Shown here in pieces: positions 25,466-34,789 of a DNA stretch of 64,000 nucleotides. The stretch is from Dyella_D sp052115385 (GTDB lineage: Bacteria > Pseudomonadota > Gammaproteobacteria > Xanthomonadales > Rhodanobacteraceae), in contig NZ_JBFRGP010000007.1 in NCBI RefSeq assembly GCF_052115385.1, positions 62,001 through 126,000 on the forward strand. Direction: 5' to 3'. A program made the translations under genes and the position numbers. The notes beneath the pieces were generated by a model. It was not told where the DNA came from, searched no databases, and saw nothing but the letters and a program-made list of their open reading frames with translations. Numbering within the stretch: position 1 is the first letter of the stretch; the number at the start of each line of letters is the position of its first letter.

Positions 25466-25481
25466 TGCACAAGGTGTGCCA
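25466..25481 (-). promoter_or_regulatory. sigma-54 promoter of fliE operon
   Basis: On the minus strand TGGCACACCTTGTGCA keeps the TGGCAC -24 element and the GC of the -12 element at the exact spacing, 41 nt before the fliE ATG. FleQ, encoded just upstream on the same strand, is the probable activator. Confidence 0.78.
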
Positions 25482-25670
25482 TCACAAAAGTGGGGGGTTC
25501 GTTCGTCATCCCAGCGTGGGCTGGACGAGCGTGTAGCGCGAAGAACGCCCGTAGGGCGGCCCCTTAGGGGTGAGCGAAGCGAATCATCCAGTTTCCGTGT
25601 GGCTTGGTTGTCGCGGTGGCGCGACTTGGCCGCTTATGCAGCGGGCATTTCGTGCGCCTGCCGGCGCCCG

Positions 25671-25749
25671 AGTTACTTTTTCTTTGCTGGCCCAATCCCC
25701 TCAAGGGGGACCTCGACTAAAAGTAACCAAAAAGAAATGGCCTAAGAGC
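25671..25749. repeat. AT-rich inverted repeat
   Basis: GTTACTTTT at 25672-25680 is complemented by AAAAGTAAC at 25719-25727, with a nested CCCCT-CA-AGGGG hairpin at 25697-25708. TTTTTCTTTGC on the left is echoed by AAAAAGAAA and GCAAAGGC on the right. The composition stands out from the GC-rich surroundings. Similar GTTACTTT...AAAGTAACC elements occur, from memory, in several proteobacterial genomes; copy number here cannot be judged from one window. Confidence 0.55.
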
Positions 25750-25927
25750 AAAGGCTCGCGACGCGACTAGAAGGAGCGTTGGCGGCTGCGGTAAACGGAT
25801 TGACCTGGGTCGACACGAAGCGGGCGTGCGGTTTCGTAACGCGCCCTTCGAGGTGCCGTTGCCGAGAGGACGTTCAAGAGCTGAGGCCAGCTTGGGTGCT
25901 GCTTATTGCCTCCCCCCCAGTTCGAAC

Positions 25928-25982
25928 CCTTCTCCCTCCGGGAGAAGGTGCCGGCAGGCGGATGAGGGTTCGGGCGGAGCGG
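25928..25982. repeat. palindromic interspersed repeat (family B), half copy
   Basis: A perfect 9-3-9 hairpin CCTTCTCCC / GGGAGAAGG (25928-25948) is followed by GATGAGGGTTCGGGCGGAG, the same units as at 7463-7598. This copy lacks the second, inverted half. Confidence 0.6.
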
Positions 25983-26016
25983 GGAGATGAAGGTCTTTGC
26001 GCAGATAGAACGATCT

Positions 26017-26047
26017 AAATCCGGCGCGCGATCCGCGTGCCGGATTT
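26017..26047 (-). terminator. terminator-like hairpin after fleQ
   Basis: AAATCCGGC (26017-26025) and GCCGGATTT (26039-26047) pair perfectly around a 13-nt loop, starting 7 nt past the fleQ stop. The 3' T-run on the minus strand is short (TTTA), so termination may be partial. Confidence 0.6.
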
Positions 26048-26054
26048 GAGCTGA

Positions 26055-27536
<1,482 letters not shown>

Positions 27537-27904
27537 GCTAACCCCCTGCCCATGGTGGTGACCAGCATTCCAATGCCCGTCACTCGTTTTTTTTTGCTGA
27601 CCCATAGCGTCAACGCTCCGACGTTGGCACCGTTGGGCTATACGCAAAATCGGGGCCAACGTCGTGGCGGGTCTATGACGGGGGGTACGGATGGGGTCGG
27701 TTTTCCGACTTCACACTAGCCATGAAAACGTATTCACGGGCATGGGTAAACGTCTTAAACCGTTGAGCGACCGGCGCTAAATGAACGAAGGCTGACGCGA
27801 GAAGGTCGGACTCAAAGCACATGCCAACTGTCAGACACGTCAAAAATCCGAACTTCCGGGCACTCGTTTTTGTGATGCCAATCACATTGGTTCAGTGCGG
27901 TCTT
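27537..27904. other. leader region between the PilZ-like gene and fleQ
   Basis: About 370 bp, less GC-rich than its surroundings, with no convincing gene on either strand. Two look-alike blocks, CACTCGTTTTT at 27571-27581 and 27861-27871, lie near its ends. A TGGCATGTGCTTTGAG string at 27811-27826 (minus) resembles a sigma-54 site but lacks the -12 GC. In Xanthomonas this place holds rpoN2 and vemR; neither is present here. Confidence 0.5.
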
Positions 27905-28468
27905 TCACGCCGCCGGCACATGCCCTTGCCGCGTGACTGCCACTCTGCGTCGGTGATGGCGAAAAACCATACGTTCCAGCCCCTCGCGCAGGGCTTCGGA
28001 ATGATTCTCGAAGGTCAGGAAGACGCGGCCGTCGGGGAAACGGCGCTCCACCCGCAGCGGCAATTCCAGCGGAAAGCTGGGGCAGCCATCCAGGCGGATG
28101 CGCAGCAGCGCGCCCTCGCCGGCCGGCGCCAAGGCTGGCGGCAACAGGGCGCCGATGGCGTTGAAGCGGAGGGCATGACGGGGCCGGGTGAGCGCGTCGG
28201 GGATCAGCACCCGGTTGATGATGTGGATCAGCGCGGTGAGCTTGGCGTCCATCCGCGCAAGATCCTGCACCAGCGGACTGTCCTCGTCGGACACGTCGGT
28301 GGCACGCTCGTCGAGCACGTCCAGCATGCCCAGCGCCGACAGGTTGCGCTCGGCATAGCCGACCGCCACGCGCTCTTCCAGCGGCAAGGCCAGCGGCTCG
28401 GCTTCGGCCAGCCAGTCGCCCTCGCAGGCAAGCAGTTGCTGGAATTCGTCCCAGGCGCTGGTGTTCAT
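27905..28468 (-). CDS. atypical PilZ-like protein of the flagellar cluster
   Basis: A 187-residue soluble protein. The N-terminal half is helical (LVQDLARMDAKLTALIHIINRVLIP). The second half is beta-rich, beginning RPRHALRFNAIGALLPP, where RHALR resembles the RxxxR and NAIG the (D/N)xSxxG of PilZ domains, both degenerate. A cyclic di-GMP-related role in motility is plausible from position between fliT and fleQ, where relatives carry a PilZ gene, but binding residues are not well kept. A different reading frame over the same span is also long and open; I prefer this one because it carries the conserved-looking motifs. Confidence 0.65.
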   Translation of the reverse strand: MNTSAWDEFQQLLACEGDWLAEAEPLALPLEERVAVGYAERNLSALGMLDVLDERATDVSDEDSPLVQDLARMDAKLTALIHIINRVLIPDALTRPRHALRFNAIGALLPPALAPAGEGALLRIRLDGCPSFPLELPLRVERRFPDGRVFLTFENHSEALREGLERMVFRHHRRRVAVTRQGHVPAA

Positions 28469-28503
28469 GGCGTGGCTTTCTCCGGCGATGCCGCCTGATC
28501 AGG

Positions 28504-28598
28504 CGTAGGTGGGGGTGAGCTGCAGGCGGACCCCGACATGTCGGCACGGATGAAGGCTGCGATGCTGGGGTTCGCCTGCGGCTCGCCTCAACCTACAC
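28504..28598. repeat. palindromic interspersed repeat (family A), diverged copy
   Basis: Starts CGTAGGTGGGGGTGAGC and ends GCCTCAACCTACACG, with GGACCCCGACATG and GCTGGGGTTCGCC inside; it has the same plan as the copies at 38794 and 52406 with several mismatches. It fills the gap between fliT and the PilZ-like gene. Confidence 0.65.
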
Positions 28599-28615
28599 GT
28601 GTCGTTCCGCGAACT

Positions 28616-28897
28616 TCAATTGCTGGTGTAGGCGGCGATGGCTTGCGAGCGGCCGTGCGCCGCCTGCCAATCCTGCGCCACTTTATCGCGCTCGCGCTCC
28701 ACCACCTCGCACAGGCGGCGGTTGTAATCGATCAGCGCGCTCAGGGCGGGCCCATCGTTGCGGCTGGCGGGAAGCACCTGTTCGAGCAGGCGCTCGCGTT
28801 CGTCCTGGATCGCGGCGAAGCGCTCCCAGTCGCCCTGCTCGGCCATGTCCAGCATGCCCCGGCTCAGCGCCATCACTTGCTCCAGGCCGCCGCTCAC
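28616..28897 (-). CDS. fliT: flagellar chaperone FliT-like protein
   Basis: A 93-residue helical protein (MSGGLEQVMALSRGMLDMAEQGDWERF, ERERLLEQVLP) with the size and helix pattern of FliT, the chaperone for the cap protein FliD. Sequence identity within FliT is always low; the assignment leans on its 4-nt overlap with fliS. Confidence 0.8.
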   Translation of the reverse strand: MSGGLEQVMALSRGMLDMAEQGDWERFAAIQDERERLLEQVLPASRNDGPALSALIDYNRRLCEVVERERDKVAQDWQAAHGRSQAIAAYTSN

Positions 28898-29313
28898 GGC
28901 GCGTCCTGCGCGGGACGCTGCGGGCTGCGTGCGTCCGTGGGAATAGCCGTCCAGCTGCGGCGCAACGTCTGCATCAGGTCGGAGACCTCATCCAGCGCGC
29001 GCGCGTCGTCGTGCAGGTTGGCGTGCAGCAGGCGGCGGCCCATGTAGTCGTAGAGCGCGCCGAGCTGGCCGACCAGCGGCGTTTCCACGCTGGGGTCGAG
29101 GCTGCCGCGCAGCTCGCTGACGATGTCCAGGCAGCGCGAGATCAGCTCGCCCTTGGCCGCCACTTCGCCGTGCAGCATGTGGCCGCGCGCCTTGGTCAGG
29201 CGCTCGATCGCGCCGTCCATCAGCATGGTGATGAGGCCATGCGGGTCGGCGGTTTCCACCGTCCCGTGCGAACGCACCTGCTGATAGGCGCCGGCGCCGT
29301 ATCCGAATCCCAT
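28894..29313 (-). CDS. fliS: flagellin export chaperone FliS
   Basis: A 139-residue four-helix chaperone. AYQQVRSHGTVETADPHGLITMLMDGAIERLTKARG and LVGQLGALYDYMGRRLLHANLHDDARALDEV are the FliS signature regions. It binds the C-terminus of flagellin in the cytosol. It lies 15 nt after fliD and overlaps fliT. Confidence 0.93.
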   Translation of the reverse strand: MGFGYGAGAYQQVRSHGTVETADPHGLITMLMDGAIERLTKARGHMLHGEVAAKGELISRCLDIVSELRGSLDPSVETPLVGQLGALYDYMGRRLLHANLHDDARALDEVSDLMQTLRRSWTAIPTDARSPQRPAQDAP

Positions 29314-29328
29314 GGTCTGGCTCCTCGC

Positions 29329-30717
29329 TTACTTGCTGCTCTTGTTGAGCGCGTCGAACTGCTGCGTCAGGTAACTGCCGGTGTTATTGAGCTTGGTCAC
29401 CAGGGTGTCCAACGCCGTGAACTGCCTGGTGTACTGCGCGGTAAGCGCATCCATGCGGGCGTTGAGGACGTCCTGGCGCGTACTCAGGTCGTTGAGCTGC
29501 TTGGTGAGGTTGGCGGTGCGCGTGGTCAGCACACCGGTGCTGGCGGTCCAATCGGTCAGCGGACTGCTGAGCTTGGTTGCCATGCCATTGGCACCGGCGA
29601 ACAGGCCGCTGACCTTGATGCCGCCATCGCTCAGCGCCGTGGAAAGCGCGCCCGTGTCGAGCTTGAGCGTGCCGTCGATCTGCAGGGTGACGCCGGCGGA
29701 ATTGAGCATCGCGCCATTGCCGCCGGGCCCGCTGACGATCGACGACAGCGTGCTCTTGATGCTGTTGAGCGTGGCATCTCCGATCAGCGCACCGGTATTG
29801 GCGCCGCTCGGGTCATACGCAGTGAGCTGTTGGTACACGCCGACGAAGTTGTTGTACGCGGTGACGAAGTTGCCCACCGCGGTGGACGCGGCGGAACTGT
29901 CGGTGCTGACCGAAAGCGTGGCCGTGCCCTGCTTCCACAGGCTCAGCGTGACACCGTCGATGGCGCCGGTCACCGTATTGCTGGCGCTGGTCGCGGCCAT
30001 GCCGTCGATGGTGAATTTCGCGTCCTGCGCGGCGTTCACCACCGACAAGCCATTGCTGCTGGAAGCCGGGTTGTAATTGAGCGCCGCCAGTCCGCCGTCG
30101 CCGCCGCTGCTGCTCACCGTGAAGGCATTGGCCTGGCCGGTGGCGGTGCTGCTCAGCACCAGGTGCGCGCCATCCGAACCGGTGACGATGGTGGCGGAGA
30201 CGCCGGGATTGCTGCTGCTCTTGTTGATTGCATCGCGAATCTGCGACAGCGAAGAACCGTCGCTGCCGATGTCCACGCTCATCGACTTGCTGCCCACGGC
30301 AATAGTGAGCGTGCCGGTGCCGACCTTGGCGTCGCTGCTGGCCACGCCGGCGGACTGCACTTTCAGCGAGGTGGCGAGCTGGCTGACATTGATGTTGTAG
30401 CTGCCGTTCACCGCTCCCGTGGTCGAGGAGACACTGAACACGCTCGCGTCGCTGGTCGCGGCCTTGCGGGTCTGGAAAGCGGTGCCGTCGCTCAAGCCCT
30501 TCAGCGCGGTCTGCATCGCGGCGAGCGCGGCATTGACCTGGCCCAGGGCGGAAATCTGTGTCTTGGCCGTATTGGCCTGCGACGTGATCTGGTTCTGCAA
30601 CGGCGCTTTCTTCGCCGCCACCAGCTGGGTGACCATGTCCGCCAGCGGCAATCCCGAACCGCTGCCGAGCGAGCTGAGGGTGCCGCCCGAAGAAGTGGAA
30701 GAGGTGGTGATCGCCAT
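29329..30717 (-). CDS. fliD: flagellar cap protein FliD
   Basis: A 462-residue filament cap protein. N-terminal SLGSGSGLPLADMVTQLVAAKKAPLQNQI and C-terminal LNDLSTRQDVLNARMDALTAQYTRQFTALDTLVTKLNNTGSYLTQQF are the coiled-coil ends that insert into the filament tip; the middle is Ser/Thr/Gly-rich and surface-exposed. It follows the fliC1 terminator by 25 nt with AAGGAAA as ribosome site, so it depends on read-through or an unseen promoter. Confidence 0.95.
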   Translation of the reverse strand: MAITTSSTSSGGTLSSLGSGSGLPLADMVTQLVAAKKAPLQNQITSQANTAKTQISALGQVNAALAAMQTALKGLSDGTAFQTRKAATSDASVFSVSSTTGAVNGSYNINVSQLATSLKVQSAGVASSDAKVGTGTLTIAVGSKSMSVDIGSDGSSLSQIRDAINKSSSNPGVSATIVTGSDGAHLVLSSTATGQANAFTVSSSGGDGGLAALNYNPASSSNGLSVVNAAQDAKFTIDGMAATSASNTVTGAIDGVTLSLWKQGTATLSVSTDSSAASTAVGNFVTAYNNFVGVYQQLTAYDPSGANTGALIGDATLNSIKSTLSSIVSGPGGNGAMLNSAGVTLQIDGTLKLDTGALSTALSDGGIKVSGLFAGANGMATKLSSPLTDWTASTGVLTTRTANLTKQLNDLSTRQDVLNARMDALTAQYTRQFTALDTLVTKLNNTGSYLTQQFDALNKSSK

Positions 30718-30742
30718 GGTCGCTGGATTTCCTTAATTAAAG

Positions 30743-30771
30743 GGACGGCCGCGCATGACGCGCGGCCGTCC
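30743..30771 (-). terminator. terminator of flagellin fliC1
   Basis: Perfect 12-bp arms GGACGGCCGCGC (30743-30754) and complement (30760-30771), 5-nt loop, followed on the minus strand by CTTTAATTAA. It begins 8 nt after the fliC1 stop. Confidence 0.8.
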
Positions 30772-30779
30772 GTCGGGAG

Positions 30780-31916
30780 TTACTGCAGGAGCTTGAGCAC
30801 GCTCTGCTGGCTGGAGTTGGCCTGGGCCAGCACCGACACGCCGGCCTGCTGCAGGATGTTCGCGCTGGACATGTTCGCCGTTTCCGCAGCGAAGTCGGCG
30901 TCCTGGATCTGGCTGCGCGAGGAGTTGAGGTTCTGCGAAATCGTCTGCAGGTTGGAGATGGTGGACTGGAAGCGGTTCTGCACGGCGCCCAGGTCCGAAC
31001 GCAGGTTGCTCACTGCCTGCAGCGAAGAGTCGACGCGGCGGATGGCGTCATTGGCGCCGGCCACGGTCGAGATCGACGCGTCGGACAGGTGCTTGGCGTC
31101 CAGGGCATGCGTGGCCTTGTCGGTGGCGGCGAAGCCCAGGGCGGTGGCGCCCGAAGCGTCGACGTCGGCGCCGAACGCGGCGACGCTGATCTTGCCGGTG
31201 GCATCGGCCGAGGCCTGCGCATCCACGCCGGCATCCTTGAAGCCCGCATTCAGCGCGTCGGTGACGTTCTGCGCGGTGTTGAACACCGTGCCGCTCTTCA
31301 GGGTGATGCTGGTCGCGCCGATCTTCACCGTCTGGTCGGCGGCGAGGGTCAGCGGATAGGTCGGGGCCGTGCCGCTGGCGGACACCGAAGCGGTGTCGAC
31401 CTGGCCGACCTGGTTGGTCTTCATGCCGACGCTGAAGTTGACGCTGATGGTCTCGCCCACGTTCGCGCCGACCTGGAACGCCACCGAACCGGCGCTGCCG
31501 TCCAGCACCTTGGTGCCGTTGAAGTTGGTCTGCTGCGCGATACGGGTCACTTCGGCCAGACGCTGCTGCACTTCCTTGTCGAGCGCGGCGCGGTCGGTGG
31601 TCGAGTTGGAACCGGTGGCCGACTGCACGGCCAGCTCGCGGATGCGCTGCAGGTTGTTGGTCACTTCGTCCAGCGCCGACTCGGTGGTCTGCGCCATCGA
31701 GATACCGTCGTTGGCGTTGCGCACGGCCTGGTTCAGGCCATTGATCTGGGTGGTGAAGCGGGTCGAGATGGCGAGGCCGGCGGCGTCGTCCTTGGCGCTG
31801 TTGATGCGCATACCGGAGGACAGGCGCTCGATGGCGGTGCTCAGCTTGCTCTGCGTCTTGGCCAGGTTGTTCTGGGCATTCAGCGAGCTGATGTTGGTGG
31901 TAACGCTCATGACCAT
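30780..31916 (-). CDS. fliC: flagellin (major copy)
   Basis: A 378-residue flagellin. The N-terminal D0/D1 helices (ISSLNAQNNLAKTQSKL, RLSSGMRINSAKDDAAGLAI) and the C-terminal helices (SRSQIQDADFAAETANMSS, QANSSQQSVLKLLQ) are canonical; the centre (residues about 180-290) is a short variable domain. Two starts, ATG at 31916 or 31910, differ by two codons; GGAG lies 9 nt before the first. A sigma-28 promoter stands 92 nt upstream and a strong terminator follows. The near-canonical ends and good promoter suggest this is the main filament subunit. Confidence 0.95.
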   Translation of the reverse strand: MVMSVTTNISSLNAQNNLAKTQSKLSTAIERLSSGMRINSAKDDAAGLAISTRFTTQINGLNQAVRNANDGISMAQTTESALDEVTNNLQRIRELAVQSATGSNSTTDRAALDKEVQQRLAEVTRIAQQTNFNGTKVLDGSAGSVAFQVGANVGETISVNFSVGMKTNQVGQVDTASVSASGTAPTYPLTLAADQTVKIGATSITLKSGTVFNTAQNVTDALNAGFKDAGVDAQASADATGKISVAAFGADVDASGATALGFAATDKATHALDAKHLSDASISTVAGANDAIRRVDSSLQAVSNLRSDLGAVQNRFQSTISNLQTISQNLNSSRSQIQDADFAAETANMSSANILQQAGVSVLAQANSSQQSVLKLLQ

Positions 31917-32007
31917 GGGAAATCACTCCGTTGGGGTCGAAGCCGACAAGAGGCCGGCGGTTGTGTTCTCAGCGGGAATTCCTGCTGGAACGTCCGCCTC
32001 AAGTACT

Positions 32008-32034
32008 GTTTCGACCGGTTCTCATGGAACTTGA
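32008..32034 (-). promoter_or_regulatory. sigma-28 (FliA) promoter of fliC1
   Basis: On the minus strand, TCAAGTTC (32027-32034), 11 nt, then GTCGAAAC (32008-32015), close to the sigma-28 consensus TAAAGTTT-N11-GCCGATAA. The same TCAAGTTC -35 occurs before the chemoreceptor gene at 48131. Confidence 0.72.
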
Positions 32035-32169
32035 GCAAGTGGGCAAACTGGGTTAGGGAAGGCCACGCCCGACCACACCGCGTCCCGCCTGCGGCAAGCA
32101 CGCCGGCCTGGTCGGAAGTGGAAGGGAACGCGGTCGTCATGATGGTCGGGTGTCCTGATGGAGAGGAAC

Positions 32170-32190
32170 GGCCGCGCCCACTGCGCGGCC
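32170..32190 (-). terminator. terminator-like hairpin of flagellin fliC2
   Basis: GGCCGCGC (32170-32177) and GCGCGGCC (32183-32190) around a 5-nt loop, 14 nt past the fliC2 stop. It shares its core with the fliC1 terminator, as expected of a tandem duplication, but its arms are four pairs shorter and the trailing T-run is poor. Confidence 0.6.
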
Positions 32191-32204
32191 ATTGGATGGA
32201 TGGC

Positions 32205-33341
32205 TTACTGCAGAAGCTTGAGCACGAGTTGCTGGCTCGTGTTGGCCTGAGCCAGCACCGACACGCCGCTCTGCCGCAAAGTATCCGCACTCGCCTTGGC
32301 CGCGGTTTCCGCCGCGAAGTCAGCATCCTGGATCTGGCTCCGGGAGGAAGACAGGTTCTGCGAGATGGACTTGAGATTGGCTACGGTCGACTCAAAGCGG
32401 TTCTGCACCGCACCGAGGTTCGAACGCAGGTCGCTCATCGATTGCAGGGCAGAGTCGATGCGCCGGATGGCATCGTTGGCTCCGTCGCTGGTAACGATCG
32501 AGATATCCGAGAGATGTTTGTCGTCCGCCTTCGCCTTATCGGCGGCCGCGAAACCTAGGACGGTGGCACCCGAAACGTCAATCGCGCCTGCGGCGTTGGC
32601 GGCAGAGACGGTGAGCTTGCCCGTGCTGTCGACCGAGGCCTGCGCGTTCACGCTCGCATTGCCGAAGCCAGCATTCAAGGCAGCGACCAGTTCGCCCGCA
32701 TTCTTGAACGATGCATCCTTCTTGAGAACAATACTGGCTGTGCCGATCTTCACGGTCTGGTCGGCAGCCAGGGTCAGCGGATAGGTCGGGGCCGTGCCGC
32801 CAGCCGTCACGGAGGCGGCTTCGAGCCGACCGATCTGGTTGGCTCGCATACCCACGCTGAAGTCGACGCTGATCGTCTCTCCCACATTGGCGCCGACCTG
32901 GAATGCCACGGAACCCGCACTGCCGTCCAGCACCTTGGTGCCGTTGAAATTAGTCTGCTGCGCGATGCGGGTCACTTCGGCCAGGCGCTGCTGCACTTCC
33001 TTGTCGAGCGCGGCACGATCGCTGGCGGAGTTAGAACCGCTGACCGATTGCACGGCCAGCTCGCGGATACGCTGCAAGTTGCCGGTCACCTCTTTCAGCG
33101 CCGACTCGGTGGTCTTGGCCATCGAGATGCCGTCGTTGGCGTTGCGCACCGCCGTGTTCAGGCCATTGATCTGGGTGGTAAAGCGAGTGGCAATGGCCAG
33201 GCCGGCGGCATCGTCCTTTGCGCTGTTGATACGCAGGCCGGACGCCAGCCGCTCGCTTGCAGTCGAATACTTGCTCTCCGCCATGCCGAGGTTGTGCCGG
33301 GCAATCAGCGCGTTGATGTTGGTGTTGAGGCTCATGATCAT
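32205..33341 (-). CDS. second, divergent flagellin
   Basis: A 378-residue paralogue of the neighbouring flagellin, the same length. The D1 segments (residues about 40-180) are almost identical to copy 1, but normally conserved positions differ: INALIARHNLGMAESKYSTASERLASG at the N-terminus and AETAAKASADTLRQSG near the C-terminus, where copy 1 has AETANMSSANILQQAG. The start is ATG at 33341 or 33335. The sigma-28 region upstream is eroded. It may be a minor or conditionally expressed filament subunit. The upstream open frame to 33575 has no flagellin homology. Confidence 0.93.
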   Translation of the reverse strand: MIMSLNTNINALIARHNLGMAESKYSTASERLASGLRINSAKDDAAGLAIATRFTTQINGLNTAVRNANDGISMAKTTESALKEVTGNLQRIRELAVQSVSGSNSASDRAALDKEVQQRLAEVTRIAQQTNFNGTKVLDGSAGSVAFQVGANVGETISVDFSVGMRANQIGRLEAASVTAGGTAPTYPLTLAADQTVKIGTASIVLKKDASFKNAGELVAALNAGFGNASVNAQASVDSTGKLTVSAANAAGAIDVSGATVLGFAAADKAKADDKHLSDISIVTSDGANDAIRRIDSALQSMSDLRSNLGAVQNRFESTVANLKSISQNLSSSRSQIQDADFAAETAAKASADTLRQSGVSVLAQANTSQQLVLKLLQ

Positions 33342-33430
33342 AGGACATGCACTCCGTTGGATAGGTAACCGGCGAGGCCGGCGCCTATCCCAACGGGAAT
33401 GCCTGCTGGAACGCCGCCGCCTCAGGTACT

Positions 33431-33457
33431 GCGTCGGCGATGTCCCCATGGATCTGC
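33431..33457 (-). promoter_or_regulatory. degenerate sigma-28-like site before the second flagellin
   Basis: Where fliC1 has TCAAGTTC-N11-GTCGAAAC, the homologous leader of the second flagellin reads GCAGATCC-N11-GCCGACGC (minus strand). The -10 keeps GCCGA but the -35 is largely lost. The flanking CAGTAC and TTCCAGCAGG are shared by both leaders, showing common origin. Confidence 0.45.
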
Positions 33458-33587
33458 ATACGATCTGCGCCAAAGCGCTACGAACGAGTACCCGAAGCGA
33501 GCAACTGGATGCAGCGACCACCGCAAAGCGCTTGTTGCCCTCCGCCGCCGTCATTCGTGCATGCCCTTCGCTCATTCCTTCCCTGCC

Positions 33588-34778
33588 TTACCTCAGGTAG
33601 TCGAACAGCGTCGACCCCTGCACCTTGGTATAGGTCATCTGCGCCGCCTGCAGCGCGGTGTTCTGCAGATTGAGCTTGCTGATCGCGTCGTAGTAGTCGA
33701 GGTCCTGCACGTCGCTCAGCGCGCCCTGGTACTGCAGCGACAGGTCGCCATTGAGCGACTGCTGCTGGTCCAGCGCATTCATGCGCCCGCCGATCGCGGC
33801 GCGCGTCTGGGAGACGGTGTCGATGGCCTGGTCGAGATTGGAGAACTGCGCGTTGAGCGTGTTCTTCATTGCCGGCCCGCCGCCGGTGGTCTTCAAGGCG
33901 CCGATGATGTTGTCCAGCGTGCTGAAGATGTCCTGCGTGCCCGACGGCCCCACGCTGAAGCTGTCGCCCGCCGCCGGCACGCCGCTGATGCCCACCTGCA
34001 CGCCGCGGAAGGCCACCACCGCGTTGCCGTCGTTGGCATAGGTGCCGCTGCCCACCACGTTGTTGGAGGCGTCGCGCACTTCGTAGGCCGTGGCCGAGGT
34101 GAAGGCGATGCTGTACGTGCCGTTGTCCCATTGGGTGCGGTCGGCCACGCTGATCGTGCCGGCCACTGCGGTGCCGGTATTGGCGGCGCCGGCGGAGACC
34201 TGGAAGGTGCCGTTGCCGGTAGGGACATTCATGAAGATCGCCGAACCCGGGTCGCCCGTGGCCACCTGCATGCCCGGGCCAGCCGCCACCATGCGCTGGC
34301 CGTCGTCGCCGTTGTAGACCACCGCATTGCCCTGCGCCGCGAACGGTTGCGCGCCGGTGCGGTTGCCGGCAAACAGATAATCGCCGTTGCCGTCCTTGCC
34401 ATTGGCCACGCCCATCAGCTGGGTGCGGATCTGGGTCAGCTCGGCGGCGATGTCGGAACGGGTCTGGTCGGTCTGCGTACCGTTGATGCCCTGCAGGACC
34501 AGGGTGCGCACGCGGGTCAGCGCGTCGGTCGACGTCGACAGCGCCTGGTCTTCCAGCCCCAGGCGCGCATTGGCCGAGCTGATGTTGCGCTGGTACTGCG
34601 CCACGTCCGCGTCCATGTGATTGAGTTCCAGTGCGCGCGAAGCGCCCACCGGATCGTCGGACGGCTGGTTGATGCGCTTGCCGCTGCTGATGCGGTTCTG
34701 CAGGTCGGACAGGCTGGACTGCCCGTCGAGCATGCTGTTGACCGACTGCTGGGCCATCCAGCTGGTGGAGACTCTCAT
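33588..34778 (-). CDS. flgL: flagellar hook-filament junction protein FlgL
   Basis: A 396-residue junction protein (HAP3). The flagellin-like N-terminus RVSTSWMAQQSVNSMLDGQSSLSDLQNRISSGKRINQPSDDPVGA and the C-terminal DLSLQYQGALSDVQDLDYYDAISKLNLQNTALQAAQMTYTKVQG are conserved; the centre is variable. AAGGAG precedes the ATG at 34778. It is the last gene of the flgB-flgL run, 11 nt after flgK. Confidence 0.94.
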   Translation of the reverse strand: MRVSTSWMAQQSVNSMLDGQSSLSDLQNRISSGKRINQPSDDPVGASRALELNHMDADVAQYQRNISSANARLGLEDQALSTSTDALTRVRTLVLQGINGTQTDQTRSDIAAELTQIRTQLMGVANGKDGNGDYLFAGNRTGAQPFAAQGNAVVYNGDDGQRMVAAGPGMQVATGDPGSAIFMNVPTGNGTFQVSAGAANTGTAVAGTISVADRTQWDNGTYSIAFTSATAYEVRDASNNVVGSGTYANDGNAVVAFRGVQVGISGVPAAGDSFSVGPSGTQDIFSTLDNIIGALKTTGGGPAMKNTLNAQFSNLDQAIDTVSQTRAAIGGRMNALDQQQSLNGDLSLQYQGALSDVQDLDYYDAISKLNLQNTALQAAQMTYTKVQGSTLFDYLR

Positions 34779-34789
34779 CGGATGCTCCT

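Larger units (their letters stand above)
25482..26054. other. repeat-rich non-coding interval between fleQ and fliE
   Basis: About 570 bp without a credible gene. From the fliE side it contains a stretch beginning CGTCATCCCAGCG that looks like a decayed interspersed repeat, a long-arm AT-rich inverted repeat (25671-25749), a segment with no recognised feature (about 25770-25910), a copy of palindromic family B (25928-25982) and the fleQ terminator (26017-26047). Any FleQ enhancer site for fliE would have to lie within it. Confidence 0.6.

Noticed and set aside
27811..27826. TGGCATGTGCTTTGAG (minus) as a sigma-54 promoter for fleQ
   Set aside because: The invariant GC of the -12 element is GA, and it lies about 275 nt from the chosen start; kept only as a note.
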